Positions 28,069-37,418 of a DNA stretch of 64,000 bases are shown here, in pieces; within the stretch, counting starts at the first letter, position 1; each line of letters starts with the position of its first letter. Source of the stretch: Duganella flavida (lineage in GTDB: Bacteria > Pseudomonadota > Gammaproteobacteria > Burkholderiales > Burkholderiaceae_D); contig NZ_WWCN01000005.1 in NCBI RefSeq assembly GCF_009857445.1, positions 62,001-126,000 on the forward strand, given 5' to 3'. The position numbers were made by a program, and so were the translations under genes. Under the pieces are notes generated by a model. That model searched no databases. It was not told where the DNA came from and saw nothing but the letters and a program-made list of their open reading frames with translations.

Positions 28069-29259
28069 ATGGAACTGCTCAATCGCCTGAACCAGCAGCT
28101 ACAAGCACTGGACGACAAACAGCTGATCCGCAAACGCCGCACCGTCAATTCGCCGTGCGGCGCGCGCGTCAGCGTCGATGGCCGCGAACTGCTGGCCTTC
28201 TGCAGCAACGACTACCTCGGCCTCGCCAACCACCGCAAGATCAAGCTCGCACTGCAAGAGGGCGCGGCGATCTACGGCGTTGGCAGCGGCGCCTCTCACC
28301 TGATCAGCGGCCATGTGCGCGCGCATGCGATGCTGGAAGAGCGCCTCGCACAATTCGTCGGCGCGCATTTGGAATCGCCGCGCGCGATCAGCTTCTGTAC
28401 CGGCTATATGGCGAATCTCGCCGTCATCACCGGCCTTACCGCCGGCGACAAGGAAGCGGAAATCTTCTCGGAAGAGCTGAACCACGCCTCGCTGATCGAC
28501 GGCGTGCGCCTGTCGCGTGTGAAAGCTCACGTCTACCCACACGCCAATTTGCAAGCGCTGGAAGTCCTGCTGAAAGCCAGCAAAGCCGCTACCAAAGTCG
28601 TAGTGACGGACAGCGTCTTCAGCATGGATGGCAACCTGGCGCCGCTGCCGCAGTTGCTGGCCCTGTGCGAACAATACAACGCCTGGCTGGTGGTAGACGA
28701 CGCCCACGGCTTCGGCACGCTGGGCGACAACGGCCACGGCGCGCTGGAACACTTCAACCTGCGCTCGCCGTACCTGGTCTACATGGGTACTCTCGGCAAG
28801 GCAGCCGGCGTGGGCGGCGCCTTCGTCGCTGCACACGAAACCGTGATCGAAACGCTGATCCAGAAAGCACGTCCGTACATTTTCACCACCGCCACGCCGC
28901 CAGCGCTGGCGCACGCCCTGCTGACCAGCCTCGATCTGCTGGAGGGCGACGAAGGCGTCACGCGGCGCGCACAATTACAGTCATTGGTGGCACAATTGGA
29001 CGATGGCCTGCGCCTCCAGCGCTGGCAGCGCCTGCCCTCGAAGACTGCGATCCAGCCTATCCTGATCGGCGATAATGCCGAAACCATGCGCGCCGGCGCA
29101 GCCTTGTACGAGCAGGGCTTGTGGGTCGGCGCCATCCGTCCGCCCACGGTGGCGGCGGGAACTGCGCGCTTGCGCGTCACGCTGTCGGCAGCACACAACA
29201 GCATGGATGTCGCAAAATTGATAGGCGCGCTCAATGCCTTGGAAAGGGATATGAAATGA
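28069..29259 (+). CDS. bioF: 8-amino-7-oxononanoate synthase
   Basis: A 396-residue alpha-oxoamine synthase condensing pimeloyl-ACP/CoA with alanine. The typical segments are FCSNDYLGLANH, GVGSGASHLISGH, VVDDAHGFGTLG and MGTLGKAAGVGGAF with the PLP Lys. It begins 2 bp after bioA and overlaps bioD by 4 nt. No bioC or bioH gene is in the window, so the pimeloyl moiety is supplied by genes elsewhere. Confidence 0.94.
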   Translation: MELLNRLNQQLQALDDKQLIRKRRTVNSPCGARVSVDGRELLAFCSNDYLGLANHRKIKLALQEGAAIYGVGSGASHLISGHVRAHAMLEERLAQFVGAHLESPRAISFCTGYMANLAVITGLTAGDKEAEIFSEELNHASLIDGVRLSRVKAHVYPHANLQALEVLLKASKAATKVVVTDSVFSMDGNLAPLPQLLALCEQYNAWLVVDDAHGFGTLGDNGHGALEHFNLRSPYLVYMGTLGKAAGVGGAFVAAHETVIETLIQKARPYIFTTATPPALAHALLTSLDLLEGDEGVTRRAQLQSLVAQLDDGLRLQRWQRLPSKTAIQPILIGDNAETMRAGAALYEQGLWVGAIRPPTVAAGTARLRVTLSAAHNSMDVAKLIGALNALERDMK

Positions 29260-30032
29260 GTCTGGACGATCCCGTGTTAGCAGTCGCTCCACAAACGCAG
29301 CCGGTCGGCGCAGGCAGCGGCATCCCGCCGCGCTTCAACTGCTTCGTTACCGGCACCGATACTGAAATCGGCAAGACGCTGGTCTCCTCCGCCATGCTGC
29401 ACGCGCTGGTACAAAGCGGTGTACGTGCTTGCGGCATGAAACCCGTGGCCGCCGGCACTGAACTAGGTGCGGACGGCAAATGGCACAACGACGACTGCGA
29501 CCGCCTGGCCGCCGCCGGCAATGTGCACCTGCCGCAGTCGATCACCACGCCGTTCCTGCTGAAGGAACCGGCCGCGCCGCACATCGCCGCCGAGCTGGAA
29601 GGCATCACCATTTCGCCGGTGCCGATTCTGGCGGCCTACGTGGAAATCAACGCCGCATCGGATGCGGTGGTGGTGGAAGGCGTGGGCGGCTTCATCGTGC
29701 CGCTGAACGACGAATTCGATACCGCCGACCTGGCCGAACAACTGGCGCTGCCGGTGGTGCTGGTGGTTGGCCTGCGCCTGGGCTGCATCAGCCATGCGCT
29801 GCTGACAGTGGAAGCCATCCTGTCGCGCGGCCTCAGGCTGGTGGGCTGGGTGGCGAATGAAACGCAGGCCGACATGGCCTTTGCCGATGAAAACGTCATC
29901 GCCCTGGATCAGCGCATACCCGCGCCGTTCCTCGGCCGCGTGCCGCGTCTGGACGATCCGTCCGCCGAAGCGGCCGCTGAATATATCGATTTTACGCAGC
30001 TGCCCAACTGGCCGCTGCCAAACGTAATTTGA
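29256..30032 (+). CDS. bioD: Dethiobiotin synthetase
   Basis: A 258-residue ATP-dependent carboxylase closing the ureido ring of dethiobiotin. The P-loop is [12 protein letters not shown], followed by [10 protein letters not shown] and [13 protein letters not shown]. An N-terminal extension of about 27 residues precedes the P-loop core. The ATG overlaps the bioF stop (ATGA), which decides the start although the frame is open further upstream. Confidence 0.94.
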   Translation: MSLDDPVLAVAPQTQPVGAGSGIPPRFNCFVTGTDTEIGKTLVSSAMLHALVQSGVRACGMKPVAAGTELGADGKWHNDDCDRLAAAGNVHLPQSITTPFLLKEPAAPHIAAELEGITISPVPILAAYVEINAASDAVVVEGVGGFIVPLNDEFDTADLAEQLALPVVLVVGLRLGCISHALLTVEAILSRGLRLVGWVANETQADMAFADENVIALDQRIPAPFLGRVPRLDDPSAEAAAEYIDFTQLPNWPLPNVI

Positions 30033-30049
30033 ACGAAGAAGGAATCAAG

Positions 30050-31099
30050 ATGTCCGAGAACACCCTGCAAGAACCAAAGGTCGTTTCCCTGCACCGTCCG
30101 ACGGCTGCGATCACGCTGCCGCCTGCCGCCACCTGGCCGCGCGAAGAAGTACTGGCCTTGTTCGACCTGCCGTTCAATGACCTGATGTTCAAGGCACAGG
30201 AAACCCATCGCGCCAACTTCCCGGACGGCGATGTGGAACTGGCCACGCTGCTGTCGATCAAAACCGGCGGCTGCGAGGAAGATTGCGGCTACTGCCCGCA
30301 AGCGGCGCGCTACGACACCGGCGTAGAAGCCAAGAAGATCCTCGATATCGACACCGTGCTGGATGCGGCCCAACAGGCCAAAGACAACGGCGCGACCCGC
30401 TTCTGCATGGGCGCTGCATGGCGCAGCCCGAAAGACCGCGACATGGACAAGGTTGAAGAGATGGTGCGCTCGGTAAAAGCGCTCGGTCTGGAAACCTGCG
30501 CCACGCTGGGCATGCTGGAAGAACATCAGGCGCAGCGCCTGAAGGACGCAGGCCTCGACTACTACAACCACAATCTGGACACCGCGCCTGAGTTCTACGA
30601 CAACGTGATCTCGACCCGCGAATACCAGGACCGCCTGGACACGCTGGGCCACGTGCGCGAAGTGGGCCTGAAGGTTTGCTGCGGCGGCATCGTCGGCATG
30701 GGCGAGTCGCGCGAGCAGCGCGCCGGTCTGATCGCGCAGCTGGCCAACCTGAATCCGTACCCTGAATCGGTGCCGATCAACCACCTGGTGCAGGTGGAAG
30801 GTACGCCGCTGCATGGCCTGGATCCACTGGACCCGTTTGAGTTTGTTCGCACGATTGCGATTGCACGTATCACCATGCCGAAGGCGCGTGTGCGTTTGTC
30901 GGCAGGCCGTCGCCAGATGGGCGAAGCGGTACAGGCAATGTGCTTCCTGGCCGGCGCTAACTCGATCTTCTACGGCGACAAGCTGCTGACTACCGATAAC
31001 CCGGAAGCCAACGACGACCGCGCACTGCTGGCGAAACTGGGCCTGCAAACTCGCGGCGCCGTACTGGACTCCGCACCGAAGGAAAAGTGCGGCTGCTGA
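30050..31099 (+). CDS. bioB: Biotin synthase
   Basis: A 349-residue radical SAM enzyme inserting sulfur into dethiobiotin. C75-EED-C79-GY-C82 binds the [4Fe-4S] cluster, and YYNHNLDT and GIVGMGE are family hallmarks. The ATG at 30050 has GAAGGA at good spacing, and the region before it is poorly conserved. It is the last bio gene, 74 bp before the MCC alpha gene, whose product must be biotinylated. Confidence 0.95.
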   Translation: MSENTLQEPKVVSLHRPTAAITLPPAATWPREEVLALFDLPFNDLMFKAQETHRANFPDGDVELATLLSIKTGGCEEDCGYCPQAARYDTGVEAKKILDIDTVLDAAQQAKDNGATRFCMGAAWRSPKDRDMDKVEEMVRSVKALGLETCATLGMLEEHQAQRLKDAGLDYYNHNLDTAPEFYDNVISTREYQDRLDTLGHVREVGLKVCCGGIVGMGESREQRAGLIAQLANLNPYPESVPINHLVQVEGTPLHGLDPLDPFEFVRTIAIARITMPKARVRLSAGRRQMGEAVQAMCFLAGANSIFYGDKLLTTDNPEANDDRALLAKLGLQTRGAVLDSAPKEKCGC

Positions 31100-31173
31100 T
31101 CCAATCGCACTAACGTATCACCATAAAAAAACTTCCAGCGAATTTACAAAATTAAGCTGCAAAGAGAGAGACG

Positions 31174-33198
31174 ATGTTTACAAAAATTCTGATCGCCAAC
31201 CGTGGTGAAATCGCCTGCCGTGTCGCCGCTACCGCGCGCCGCATGGGCATCAAAACCGTGGCCGTGTATTCCGAAGCGGACGCCAACGCCAAGCACGTCG
31301 CCGTATGCGACGAAGCGGTGTTGATCGGCCCTGCCGCCGCCAAGGAGAGCTATTTGTGCGGCGACAAGATCATCGCCGTGGCCAAGGCCACCGGTGCGCA
31401 GGCAATTCATCCGGGCTACGGCTTCTTGTCGGAGAACGCGGAGTTTGCGGACGCCTGCGCAGCAGCGGGCCTTGTGTTCATTGGCCCACCTGCATCGGCC
31501 ATGCGCGCGATGGGTTCCAAGTCGGCTGCCAAACAGCTGATGGAGAAGGCCAATGTACCGCTGGTGCCAGGCTATCACGGTGAGCAGCAGGATGCGGATT
31601 TCCTGCACACGCAGGCTGACAAAATCGGCTATCCGGTGCTGCTGAAGGCTTCGGCCGGTGGTGGTGGCAAGGGCATGCGCGTGATTGAAAACTCGGCGCA
31701 GTTCAAGGATGCGCTGGCGTCCTGCAAGCGCGAGGCGATCAGTTCTTTTGGTGACGACAAGGTGCTAGCGGAGAAATACCTCCAGCGTCCGCGTCACATT
31801 GAAATACAAGTGTTTGCCGATACGCTCGGCAATTGCATCTATTTGTTCGAGCGTGATTGCTCGGTCCAGCGCCGCCACCAGAAGGTACTGGAAGAAGCAC
31901 CAGCGCCGGATATGCCGGCCGAACGCCGCGCGGCGATGGGCGAGGCGGCGGTGGCTGCTGCACGCGCTGTCGGTTACGTCGGCGCGGGTACGGTGGAGTT
32001 CATCGCCAATCAGGATGGCACGTTCTATTTCATGGAAATGAACACCCGTCTGCAAGTAGAACATCCAGTGACCGAGATGATTACCGGGACTGATCTGGTG
32101 GAGTGGCAGTTGCGCGTTGCCGCTGGCGAGCCGCTGCCGAAGCAGCAGCACGAACTGGCCATCAACGGCCATGCCATCGAGGCGCGCATCTACGCGGAGA
32201 ATCCGGATAAGGGCTTCCTGCCGTCGATCGGCACTCTGCGCCATCTTGGCACGCCGAACGCCGTCGCCTTCGAGTTGGGCGGCGACGCAACTGTGCCGGG
32301 CGCCGTGCGCATCGACTCCGGTGTACGCGAGGGCGATGCCATCTCGCCGTTCTACGATCCGATGATCGCGAAGCTGATCGTCTGGGGCGCGGATCGCAAG
32401 CAGGCTTTGGCCCGCATGGCGCAGGCGCTGGCGCAGTACCAGATCGTCGGCCTGGCCACCAACATCGCCTTCCTGAAACGCCTGGTTGAAGGCCAAGCCT
32501 TCTCCACCGCCGATCTGGACACGGGTCTGATCGAACGCAATCACGACACGTTGTTCCCGGCCGCGCAGCTTGCACCTGCAAGCGCCTTGGCACTGGCAGC
32601 AGTCGCCCTGCTGGCCGACGAATCGCGTATCGCAGCACCGAGCGGCGCCAACGCCGCCGATCCGTGGAGCCACACCACCGGCTGGCGCATGAACCAATCC
32701 TACGCCCGCAAGCTCGCCTTCGCCGACGAGCACACGGCCTACGACACCTTCGTAACGTATCGCGCTGAAGACTGGCTGTTCAGCGCCAGCAGCGCCGCGC
32801 CACAAGCCCTGTCGCTGGCGACGCGCAACGGCAACGACTACAGCATCAAACTAGGCGACCAAGCCACCCACGGCACCGTCCTGCGCGACGGCGACACCTT
32901 CCACGTCTTCGCCAACGGCGCCCACTACCAGCTAGCCTGGAACGACCCAATGGCCCACGCCGGCGAAACCGAATCCGAAGGCGGCCGCCTCACTGCGCCA
33001 ATGCCGGGCAAAGTCGTCGCCGTCCTCGCTACCAAAGGCCAGGAAGTCAAAAAAGGCGAACCACTGGTCATCATGGAAGCCATGAAAATGGAACACACCA
33101 TCGCCGCCCCGCACGACGGCGTAGTCGACGACATTCTCTACGGCGTAGGCGACCAGGTAGTAGATGGCGCACCACTGCTGGCCTTCAAGACGGCATAA
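31174..33198 (+). CDS. liuD: Methylcrotonyl-CoA carboxylase, biotin-carrying (alpha) subunit
   Basis: A 674-residue biotin-dependent carboxylase: biotin carboxylase with ATP-grasp (KILIANRGEIACRV, KASAGGGGKGMRV, EMNTRLQVEHPVTEMITG), a linker domain, and a C-terminal biotinyl domain with the acceptor Lys638 in EAMKMEH. It loads CO2 on biotin for the LiuB subunit. The AGAGAGAG ribosome-site region lies before the ATG. The 74-bp gap after bioB could hold a promoter, but I see no strong one. Confidence 0.94.
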   Translation: MFTKILIANRGEIACRVAATARRMGIKTVAVYSEADANAKHVAVCDEAVLIGPAAAKESYLCGDKIIAVAKATGAQAIHPGYGFLSENAEFADACAAAGLVFIGPPASAMRAMGSKSAAKQLMEKANVPLVPGYHGEQQDADFLHTQADKIGYPVLLKASAGGGGKGMRVIENSAQFKDALASCKREAISSFGDDKVLAEKYLQRPRHIEIQVFADTLGNCIYLFERDCSVQRRHQKVLEEAPAPDMPAERRAAMGEAAVAAARAVGYVGAGTVEFIANQDGTFYFMEMNTRLQVEHPVTEMITGTDLVEWQLRVAAGEPLPKQQHELAINGHAIEARIYAENPDKGFLPSIGTLRHLGTPNAVAFELGGDATVPGAVRIDSGVREGDAISPFYDPMIAKLIVWGADRKQALARMAQALAQYQIVGLATNIAFLKRLVEGQAFSTADLDTGLIERNHDTLFPAAQLAPASALALAAVALLADESRIAAPSGANAADPWSHTTGWRMNQSYARKLAFADEHTAYDTFVTYRAEDWLFSASSAAPQALSLATRNGNDYSIKLGDQATHGTVLRDGDTFHVFANGAHYQLAWNDPMAHAGETESEGGRLTAPMPGKVVAVLATKGQEVKKGEPLVIMEAMKMEHTIAAPHDGVVDDILYGVGDQVVDGAPLLAFKTA

Positions 33199-33209
33199 CG
33201 GAGAACACC

Positions 33210-34142
33210 ATGCGCATATTGCTACACCGCGCCGACGGCAAGACCGAACCGTGGATTAAAGACTTCGCTAAGTACCTGCCAGAAGCCGAAATCGAAATCT
33301 GGCACGCCGGTGAAAAAAACCAGGCCTGCGACTACGCCGTAGTGTGGGCGCCGCCGGAAGCCATGCTGCCGGAGCTGAGCACCGTCAAAGCCATCTTCGT
33401 CACCGGCGCTGGCGTGGATGCACTGCTGAAGTTCAGCGACGCGCTGCCGCCGAATATCCCCATCATCCGTCTGGAAGACGCGGGCATGGCGGTGCAGATG
33501 GCGGAATACGTCACGCACTCCGTACTGCGCTACTTCCGCCGTTTTGACGAATACGAAGCGCAAGCACGCGCCGGCCAGTGGGCGCCGCTGCCGCAGCATA
33601 ACAAGGAAGATTTCGCCGTCGGCGTGTTGGGCATGGGCGTGCTGGGCACCCGCGTGCTGGAAGCGCTGGCGCCATTCGGCTTCCCGCTGCGCGGCTGGAG
33701 TCGCACCGAGAAGAACATGCCGGGTGTGCAGTGCTTCAGCGGCGCCGATGGTCTCGATACCTTCCTGCGCGGCTCGCGCGTACTGGTCTGCATGCTGCCG
33801 CTGACGCCGGACACCAGCAACATCATGGACCGCACCAATATGAGCAAGCTGCCGGCCGGTGCCTACATCATCAACGTCGCACGCGGCGCTCACATCGCCG
33901 AACCGGATTTGAGCACGCTGATTAAATCCGGCCACATCGCGGCCGCCACGCTGGACGTGTTCCGCAACGAGCCACTGCCGGCGCAGCATCCGTTCTGGCA
34001 GGAGCCGCGCATCACCATCACGCCGCACATCTCCGCGTTGACCTTGCGCCGCGAGAGCGTGCAGCAGATTGCCGCTAACATCCGCAAGACCGAAGCGGGC
34101 GAACAAGTCGCCGGCATCGTTGACCGCACACTGGGATATTGA
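33210..34142 (+). CDS. Glyoxylate/hydroxypyruvate reductase A-like dehydrogenase
   Basis: A 310-residue D-2-hydroxyacid dehydrogenase of the GhrA (YcdW) type. The NAD(P)-binding motif is VGVLGMGVLGTRVLEAL, and the catalytic Arg, Glu and His are found in NVARGAH, RNEPLPAQHPFWQ and ITPHIS. It lies between the MCC alpha and HMG-CoA lyase genes with 11-bp and 1-bp gaps, so it is co-transcribed with leucine degradation. Its metabolic tie is unclear; a branched 2-hydroxy acid derived from leucine would be a hypothesis. Confidence 0.88.
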   Translation: MRILLHRADGKTEPWIKDFAKYLPEAEIEIWHAGEKNQACDYAVVWAPPEAMLPELSTVKAIFVTGAGVDALLKFSDALPPNIPIIRLEDAGMAVQMAEYVTHSVLRYFRRFDEYEAQARAGQWAPLPQHNKEDFAVGVLGMGVLGTRVLEALAPFGFPLRGWSRTEKNMPGVQCFSGADGLDTFLRGSRVLVCMLPLTPDTSNIMDRTNMSKLPAGAYIINVARGAHIAEPDLSTLIKSGHIAAATLDVFRNEPLPAQHPFWQEPRITITPHISALTLRRESVQQIAANIRKTEAGEQVAGIVDRTLGY

Positions 34143-34143
34143 A

Positions 34144-35055
34144 ATGAGCAGCTTACCGAAACAAGTCAAAATCGTAGAAGTCGGCCCACGCGATGGCCTG
34201 CAGAACGAGAAGGAAAACGTCCCGGCTGACATCAAGATCGAGCTGGTGAACCGCCTGACTACGGCCGGCTTCCAGAACATTGAAGCGGCTGCATTCGTAT
34301 CGCCGAAATGGGTGCCGCAGATGGCAACCAGCGCCGACGTGATGGCGTCCATCAGCCGCAAGCCGGGCGTAATTTACTCCGCGCTGACACCGAACATGCA
34401 GGGCTTTGAATTGGCCCTCGCAGCGAAGGCCGACGAAGTAGTGATCTTCGGCTCCGCCTCGGAAGCCTTCTCGCAAAAGAACATCAACTGTTCGATCGCC
34501 GAATCGATTGCGCGCTTTGAGGGCGTGGCGAAGGCGGCGAAAGAGCAGGGCATCCGCCTGCGCGGCAGCATCAGCTGCGCCTTCGGCTGCCCGTATCAGG
34601 GCGACGTTTCGCTGGATGCGGTGGCCGACGTGGTGGGCCGCATGCGCGACCTGGGTTGCGATGAAATCGACATCGCCGACACCATCGGCGTCGCCACGCC
34701 GCGCAAGACGCAGGCCGTGATGGAGCGCGCCATCCGCGAATTCCGCGTGGATGGTTTGTCCGGCCACTTCCACGACACCTACGGCCAGGCGCTGGCCAAT
34801 ATCTACGCCAGTCTGGAAGTGGGCATTGCGATTTACCACTCGTCGGTATCGGGACTGGGCGGCTGCCCGTATGCCAAGGGCGCGACCGGCAATGTCGCCA
34901 CCGAAGATGTGCTGTACATGATGCAGGGCTTGGGCATAGCCACCGGCATCGACCTCGATATCGTGGTCGATGCGGGCCAGTTCATCTCGCAATTCCTCAA
35001 CCGCAAAGGCGCCAGCCGCGCGGGCAACGCCATCGCCGCCAAGCGCGCGGGTTGA
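34144..35055 (+). CDS. liuE: Hydroxymethylglutaryl-CoA lyase
   Basis: A 303-residue TIM-barrel lyase splitting HMG-CoA to acetoacetate and acetyl-CoA, the last step of leucine breakdown. The N-terminal VEVGPRDGLQNEK (Arg and metal Asp) and the HMGL signature SVSGLGGCPYAKGATGNVA with the catalytic Cys are complete. The thiolase at 1-2 kb could process acetoacetyl-CoA formed downstream. Palindrome copy 2 follows the stop by 12 bp. Confidence 0.94.
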   Translation: MSSLPKQVKIVEVGPRDGLQNEKENVPADIKIELVNRLTTAGFQNIEAAAFVSPKWVPQMATSADVMASISRKPGVIYSALTPNMQGFELALAAKADEVVIFGSASEAFSQKNINCSIAESIARFEGVAKAAKEQGIRLRGSISCAFGCPYQGDVSLDAVADVVGRMRDLGCDEIDIADTIGVATPRKTQAVMERAIREFRVDGLSGHFHDTYGQALANIYASLEVGIAIYHSSVSGLGGCPYAKGATGNVATEDVLYMMQGLGIATGIDLDIVVDAGQFISQFLNRKGASRAGNAIAAKRAG

Positions 35056-35067
35056 AATCCGGGAAAT

Positions 35068-35127
35068 CCGGGGTCAGTTCTGCCATTGGTACATGAGCTC
35101 GTGTGCGATTGGCAGAACTGACCCCGG
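35068..35127. repeat. Long palindrome, copy 2 (imperfect centre)
   Basis: Perfect outer arms of 18 bp (CCGGGGTCAGTTCTGCCA and its complement) enclose a 24-base centre that can pair further with a few mismatches and G-T pairs around GAGCTC. The end sequence is shared with copies 1 and 3, while the inner arm differs. It fills the gap between the convergent liuE and LytTR regulator genes and may serve as a bidirectional transcript end. Confidence 0.85.
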
Positions 35128-35129
35128 GT

Positions 35130-35858
35130 TTACATCTGCTTGAACTGCCGCATGTAGCCGTCGCTGACGGCGAGTTTTTCAGTGCGGCCTTTCAAGCGGA
35201 TTTCCATCGCTGTGCCATCGCGGTCGATGCGGTCCACCGCTTCCAGATTGACGATGGTGCCGCGGTGGATCTGCGCGAACTGGGTTGGGTCCAGCTGTCC
35301 GATCAGGCTTTTCAGCGGCAGACGGATCAGCGCATCGCCATCGTGTGCGACCACGCGCGTATATTTGTCCTCCGCCCGGAAGTACAGCACGTCGCGCACC
35401 ATCACCAGCCGCACCGTGTTGCCCGCTGAAGCCTTGATCCATTTCAGATGCTGCACCGGCGCCGGCGCGATCTGCTGCCACACGCCCGGCGGCACCGGCG
35501 CTACGCTACGCGTCTTCAGGCGCTTCACGGTTTGCAGCAGGCGTGCCGCCGTTACCGGCTTGACGATGTAGTCCACCGCGCCCGCTTCGAACGCCTGCAC
35601 CGCATGCTCGGCGTAGGCCGTGACGAAAACGATCTGCGTGCCCTCGCCCACATGTTGCGCCACTTCCATGCCGCTCAGGCCAGGAATCTGGATGTCGAGG
35701 AAAATCACATCCGGGCGCAGCGCTTCCAGCATCGACACGGCTTCCACGCCATTCTCCGCATGGTCGGCAATCTCAAGCTCGGGCCACAAGGCATGCAGCT
35801 GGTCGCGCAATTCCGCTGCCAGCAGCGGCTCGTCTTCTACGATCAAAGCGATCGTCAT
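35130..35858 (-). CDS. LytTR-family response regulator
   Basis: A 242-residue regulator with an N-terminal receiver (IVEDEPLLAAELRDQL; phospho-acceptor Asp in DVIFLDIQIPGLSG) and a C-terminal LytTR DNA-binding domain (about 140-240, with LKWIKASAGNTVRLV and YTRVVAHDGDALIRLPLKSL). This AlgR/LytR architecture often controls envelope, exopolysaccharide or autolysis genes. It overlaps the kinase gene by 4 nt. Target sites cannot be read here. Confidence 0.92.
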   Translation of the reverse strand: MTIALIVEDEPLLAAELRDQLHALWPELEIADHAENGVEAVSMLEALRPDVIFLDIQIPGLSGMEVAQHVGEGTQIVFVTAYAEHAVQAFEAGAVDYIVKPVTAARLLQTVKRLKTRSVAPVPPGVWQQIAPAPVQHLKWIKASAGNTVRLVMVRDVLYFRAEDKYTRVVAHDGDALIRLPLKSLIGQLDPTQFAQIHRGTIVNLEAVDRIDRDGTAMEIRLKGRTEKLAVSDGYMRQFKQM

Positions 35859-37156
35859 CCTTGCTCCTTGATGATTAGCGTGGCGACTACGCCGCCCTGT
35901 TCTCCGGCCGCCACCGACAGCTTTGCGCGCTCGCCATACAACAACTGCAAGCGCTCGTGGATATTCGACAGCCCGAACCCTTGGCCCATTTGCTCGGTCA
36001 GGCCGACGCCATCATCGCACACCTGCACCCGCAGGGCGTTGCCATCCACCGCGGCGGCGATGACGATTTCGCCGGGCCGGCTGGCGCGCTCCATCCCGTG
36101 CTTGATGGCGTTTTCCACCAGCGAGATCAGCATCGCGGGCGGGAGGGGCCGAACCAGCGCATCATCGCCAGCCTCGATACGGAAGCGCAGCCGTTGGCCC
36201 ATGCGGATCTGCATGATGGACAGGTAATCGCGCACCAGCGCCAGCTCACGCTCCACCGTCGATGACACAGAACGCATATCCGGCAGCGAGTTTTGCAGAT
36301 AGCCGACCAGGTGATCGAGCATCTCCTGCGCGGTAGCCGTATCGGTGCGGATCAAATATTTGAGGTTGGCCAGCGTGTTGAATAAAAAGTGCGGCTCAAC
36401 CTGCGCCTGCAAGGCCGACAGCTTGGCATGCAGCGCTACCTTCTCCAGCTCCTGCTCACGTTTGATGGCGCGCAGCACCCGGCTGCGCTGCTCGAACTGC
36501 GCTTGCAGGTGCGCCGCCACCGTCTCCACCGCATGCAGCGCACCACCGCGCTGGACGGTGAAGAAGTGCCAGCCGAAGCGGCGGCGGATGCGCACCTCGA
36601 CCGGCTGTCCCGGCTCGGCGATGACGCGCGCCTCGGTGCACTGCGTCAGCCACATCGGCCGCCGTGGGGCGATCAGGATCTTGCCCTCGAACGGCGAATA
36701 CTGGAATGCGGCCGGCCCACCATATCCCAGCGCCATGCCCACCGCGAGCCCGGACAGGGTTTCAGTGCAGATGTTGTAAGTGGTCAGCTGGTCGAGTGGG
36801 GAAACCAGCACGCGGCTGGGATGCGCCGACAGCATTTCTTCCGTCAGCGGCGTACCGGCCTCGGACAGTTCTTTCAGGCGTAGCTGCACATAGTTGTTCG
36901 CCATAATCAAGGGAAACGCCACCGGCCATGCCAGCGAATAGAAAATGCCCCACCAGTTCCACTCCGGGCTGAGGCGCGTGCGTAGTGGTGCGGAATTGAA
37001 CAGCGCCGCCAGCAGCAGAAAAATAAAGACGCCCAAAAGGCAGGTCGCCGCCCACATGCGCAGCAGCGATTGCCGGCGGTAGCGGCGCACCAGCTTGGGA
37101 TCGTGCTCGACTGCGGCAGGACGAAGGAAAAAAGGAGTGGTTTTCATGCGTGCCAT
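35855..37156 (-). CDS. LytS-like sensor histidine kinase
   Basis: A kinase of about 433 residues from the His_kinase/LytS group. There are two hydrophobic segments near the N-terminus (WAATCLLGVFIFLLLAALF and WWGIFYSLAWPVAFPLIM), then a sensor-like stretch with a hydrophobic segment. The phospho-accepting His lies in QAQVEPHFLFNTLANL, and the N box of the ATPase domain is LVENAIKHGM. The frame reaches to 37249 but enters the tRNA terminator, so I start at 37156 (37147 is also possible). Neither has a strong ribosome site. It pairs with the downstream LytTR regulator. Confidence 0.87.
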   Translation of the reverse strand: MARMKTTPFFLRPAAVEHDPKLVRRYRRQSLLRMWAATCLLGVFIFLLLAALFNSAPLRTRLSPEWNWWGIFYSLAWPVAFPLIMANNYVQLRLKELSEAGTPLTEEMLSAHPSRVLVSPLDQLTTYNICTETLSGLAVGMALGYGGPAAFQYSPFEGKILIAPRRPMWLTQCTEARVIAEPGQPVEVRIRRRFGWHFFTVQRGGALHAVETVAAHLQAQFEQRSRVLRAIKREQELEKVALHAKLSALQAQVEPHFLFNTLANLKYLIRTDTATAQEMLDHLVGYLQNSLPDMRSVSSTVERELALVRDYLSIMQIRMGQRLRFRIEAGDDALVRPLPPAMLISLVENAIKHGMERASRPGEIVIAAAVDGNALRVQVCDDGVGLTEQMGQGFGLSNIHERLQLLYGERAKLSVAAGEQGGVVATLIIKEQG

Positions 37157-37222
37157 TTTAACCACGGCAGGGCGCCGCAGCGGTGCATGCGACGAACACG
37201 CCGAAATCGGGCGCGAAAAGGA

Positions 37223-37260
37223 AAAAACCCTGTTTGACGTTGCCATCAAACAGGGTTTTT
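37223..37260. terminator. Strong terminator downstream of tRNA-Pro
   Basis: A perfect 15-bp stem (AAAAACCCTGTTTGA / TCAAACAGGGTTTTT) with an 8-base loop. It has A/T tails in both directions and starts seven bases past the tRNA 3' end. It serves the minus-strand tRNA transcript and could work both ways. Confidence 0.92.
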
Positions 37261-37266
37261 AGATTT

Positions 37267-37343
37267 TGGTCGGAGTACAAGGATTCGAACCTTGGACCCC
37301 CTGGTCCCAAACCAGGTGCGCTACCGGGCTGCGCTACACTCCG
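37267..37343 (-). tRNA. tRNA-Pro(TGG)
   Basis: Seventy-seven bases fold as a cloverleaf when read on the minus strand. The acceptor CGGAGTG pairs with the end before ACCA, the anticodon loop TTTGGGA gives anticodon TGG, and the T-loop is GGTTCGAATCC. The CCA end is encoded. It decodes CCA/CCN proline codons. Confidence 0.96.
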
Positions 37344-37353
37344 AAGAAGCAAG

Positions 37354-37382
37354 ATAATACAGTCTGCCAAGCAGGTCGTCAA
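37354..37382 (-). promoter_or_regulatory. tRNA-Pro promoter
   Basis: On the minus strand TTGACG (37382-37377), a 17-bp spacer, then TATTAT (37359-37354). Five of six bases match in each sigma-70 hexamer. The expected start is about 4 bases before the mature tRNA. Confidence 0.85.
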
Positions 37383-37418
37383 GTGCCCGAACAACTTCGA
37401 TGCTAATATCTAAAAATC

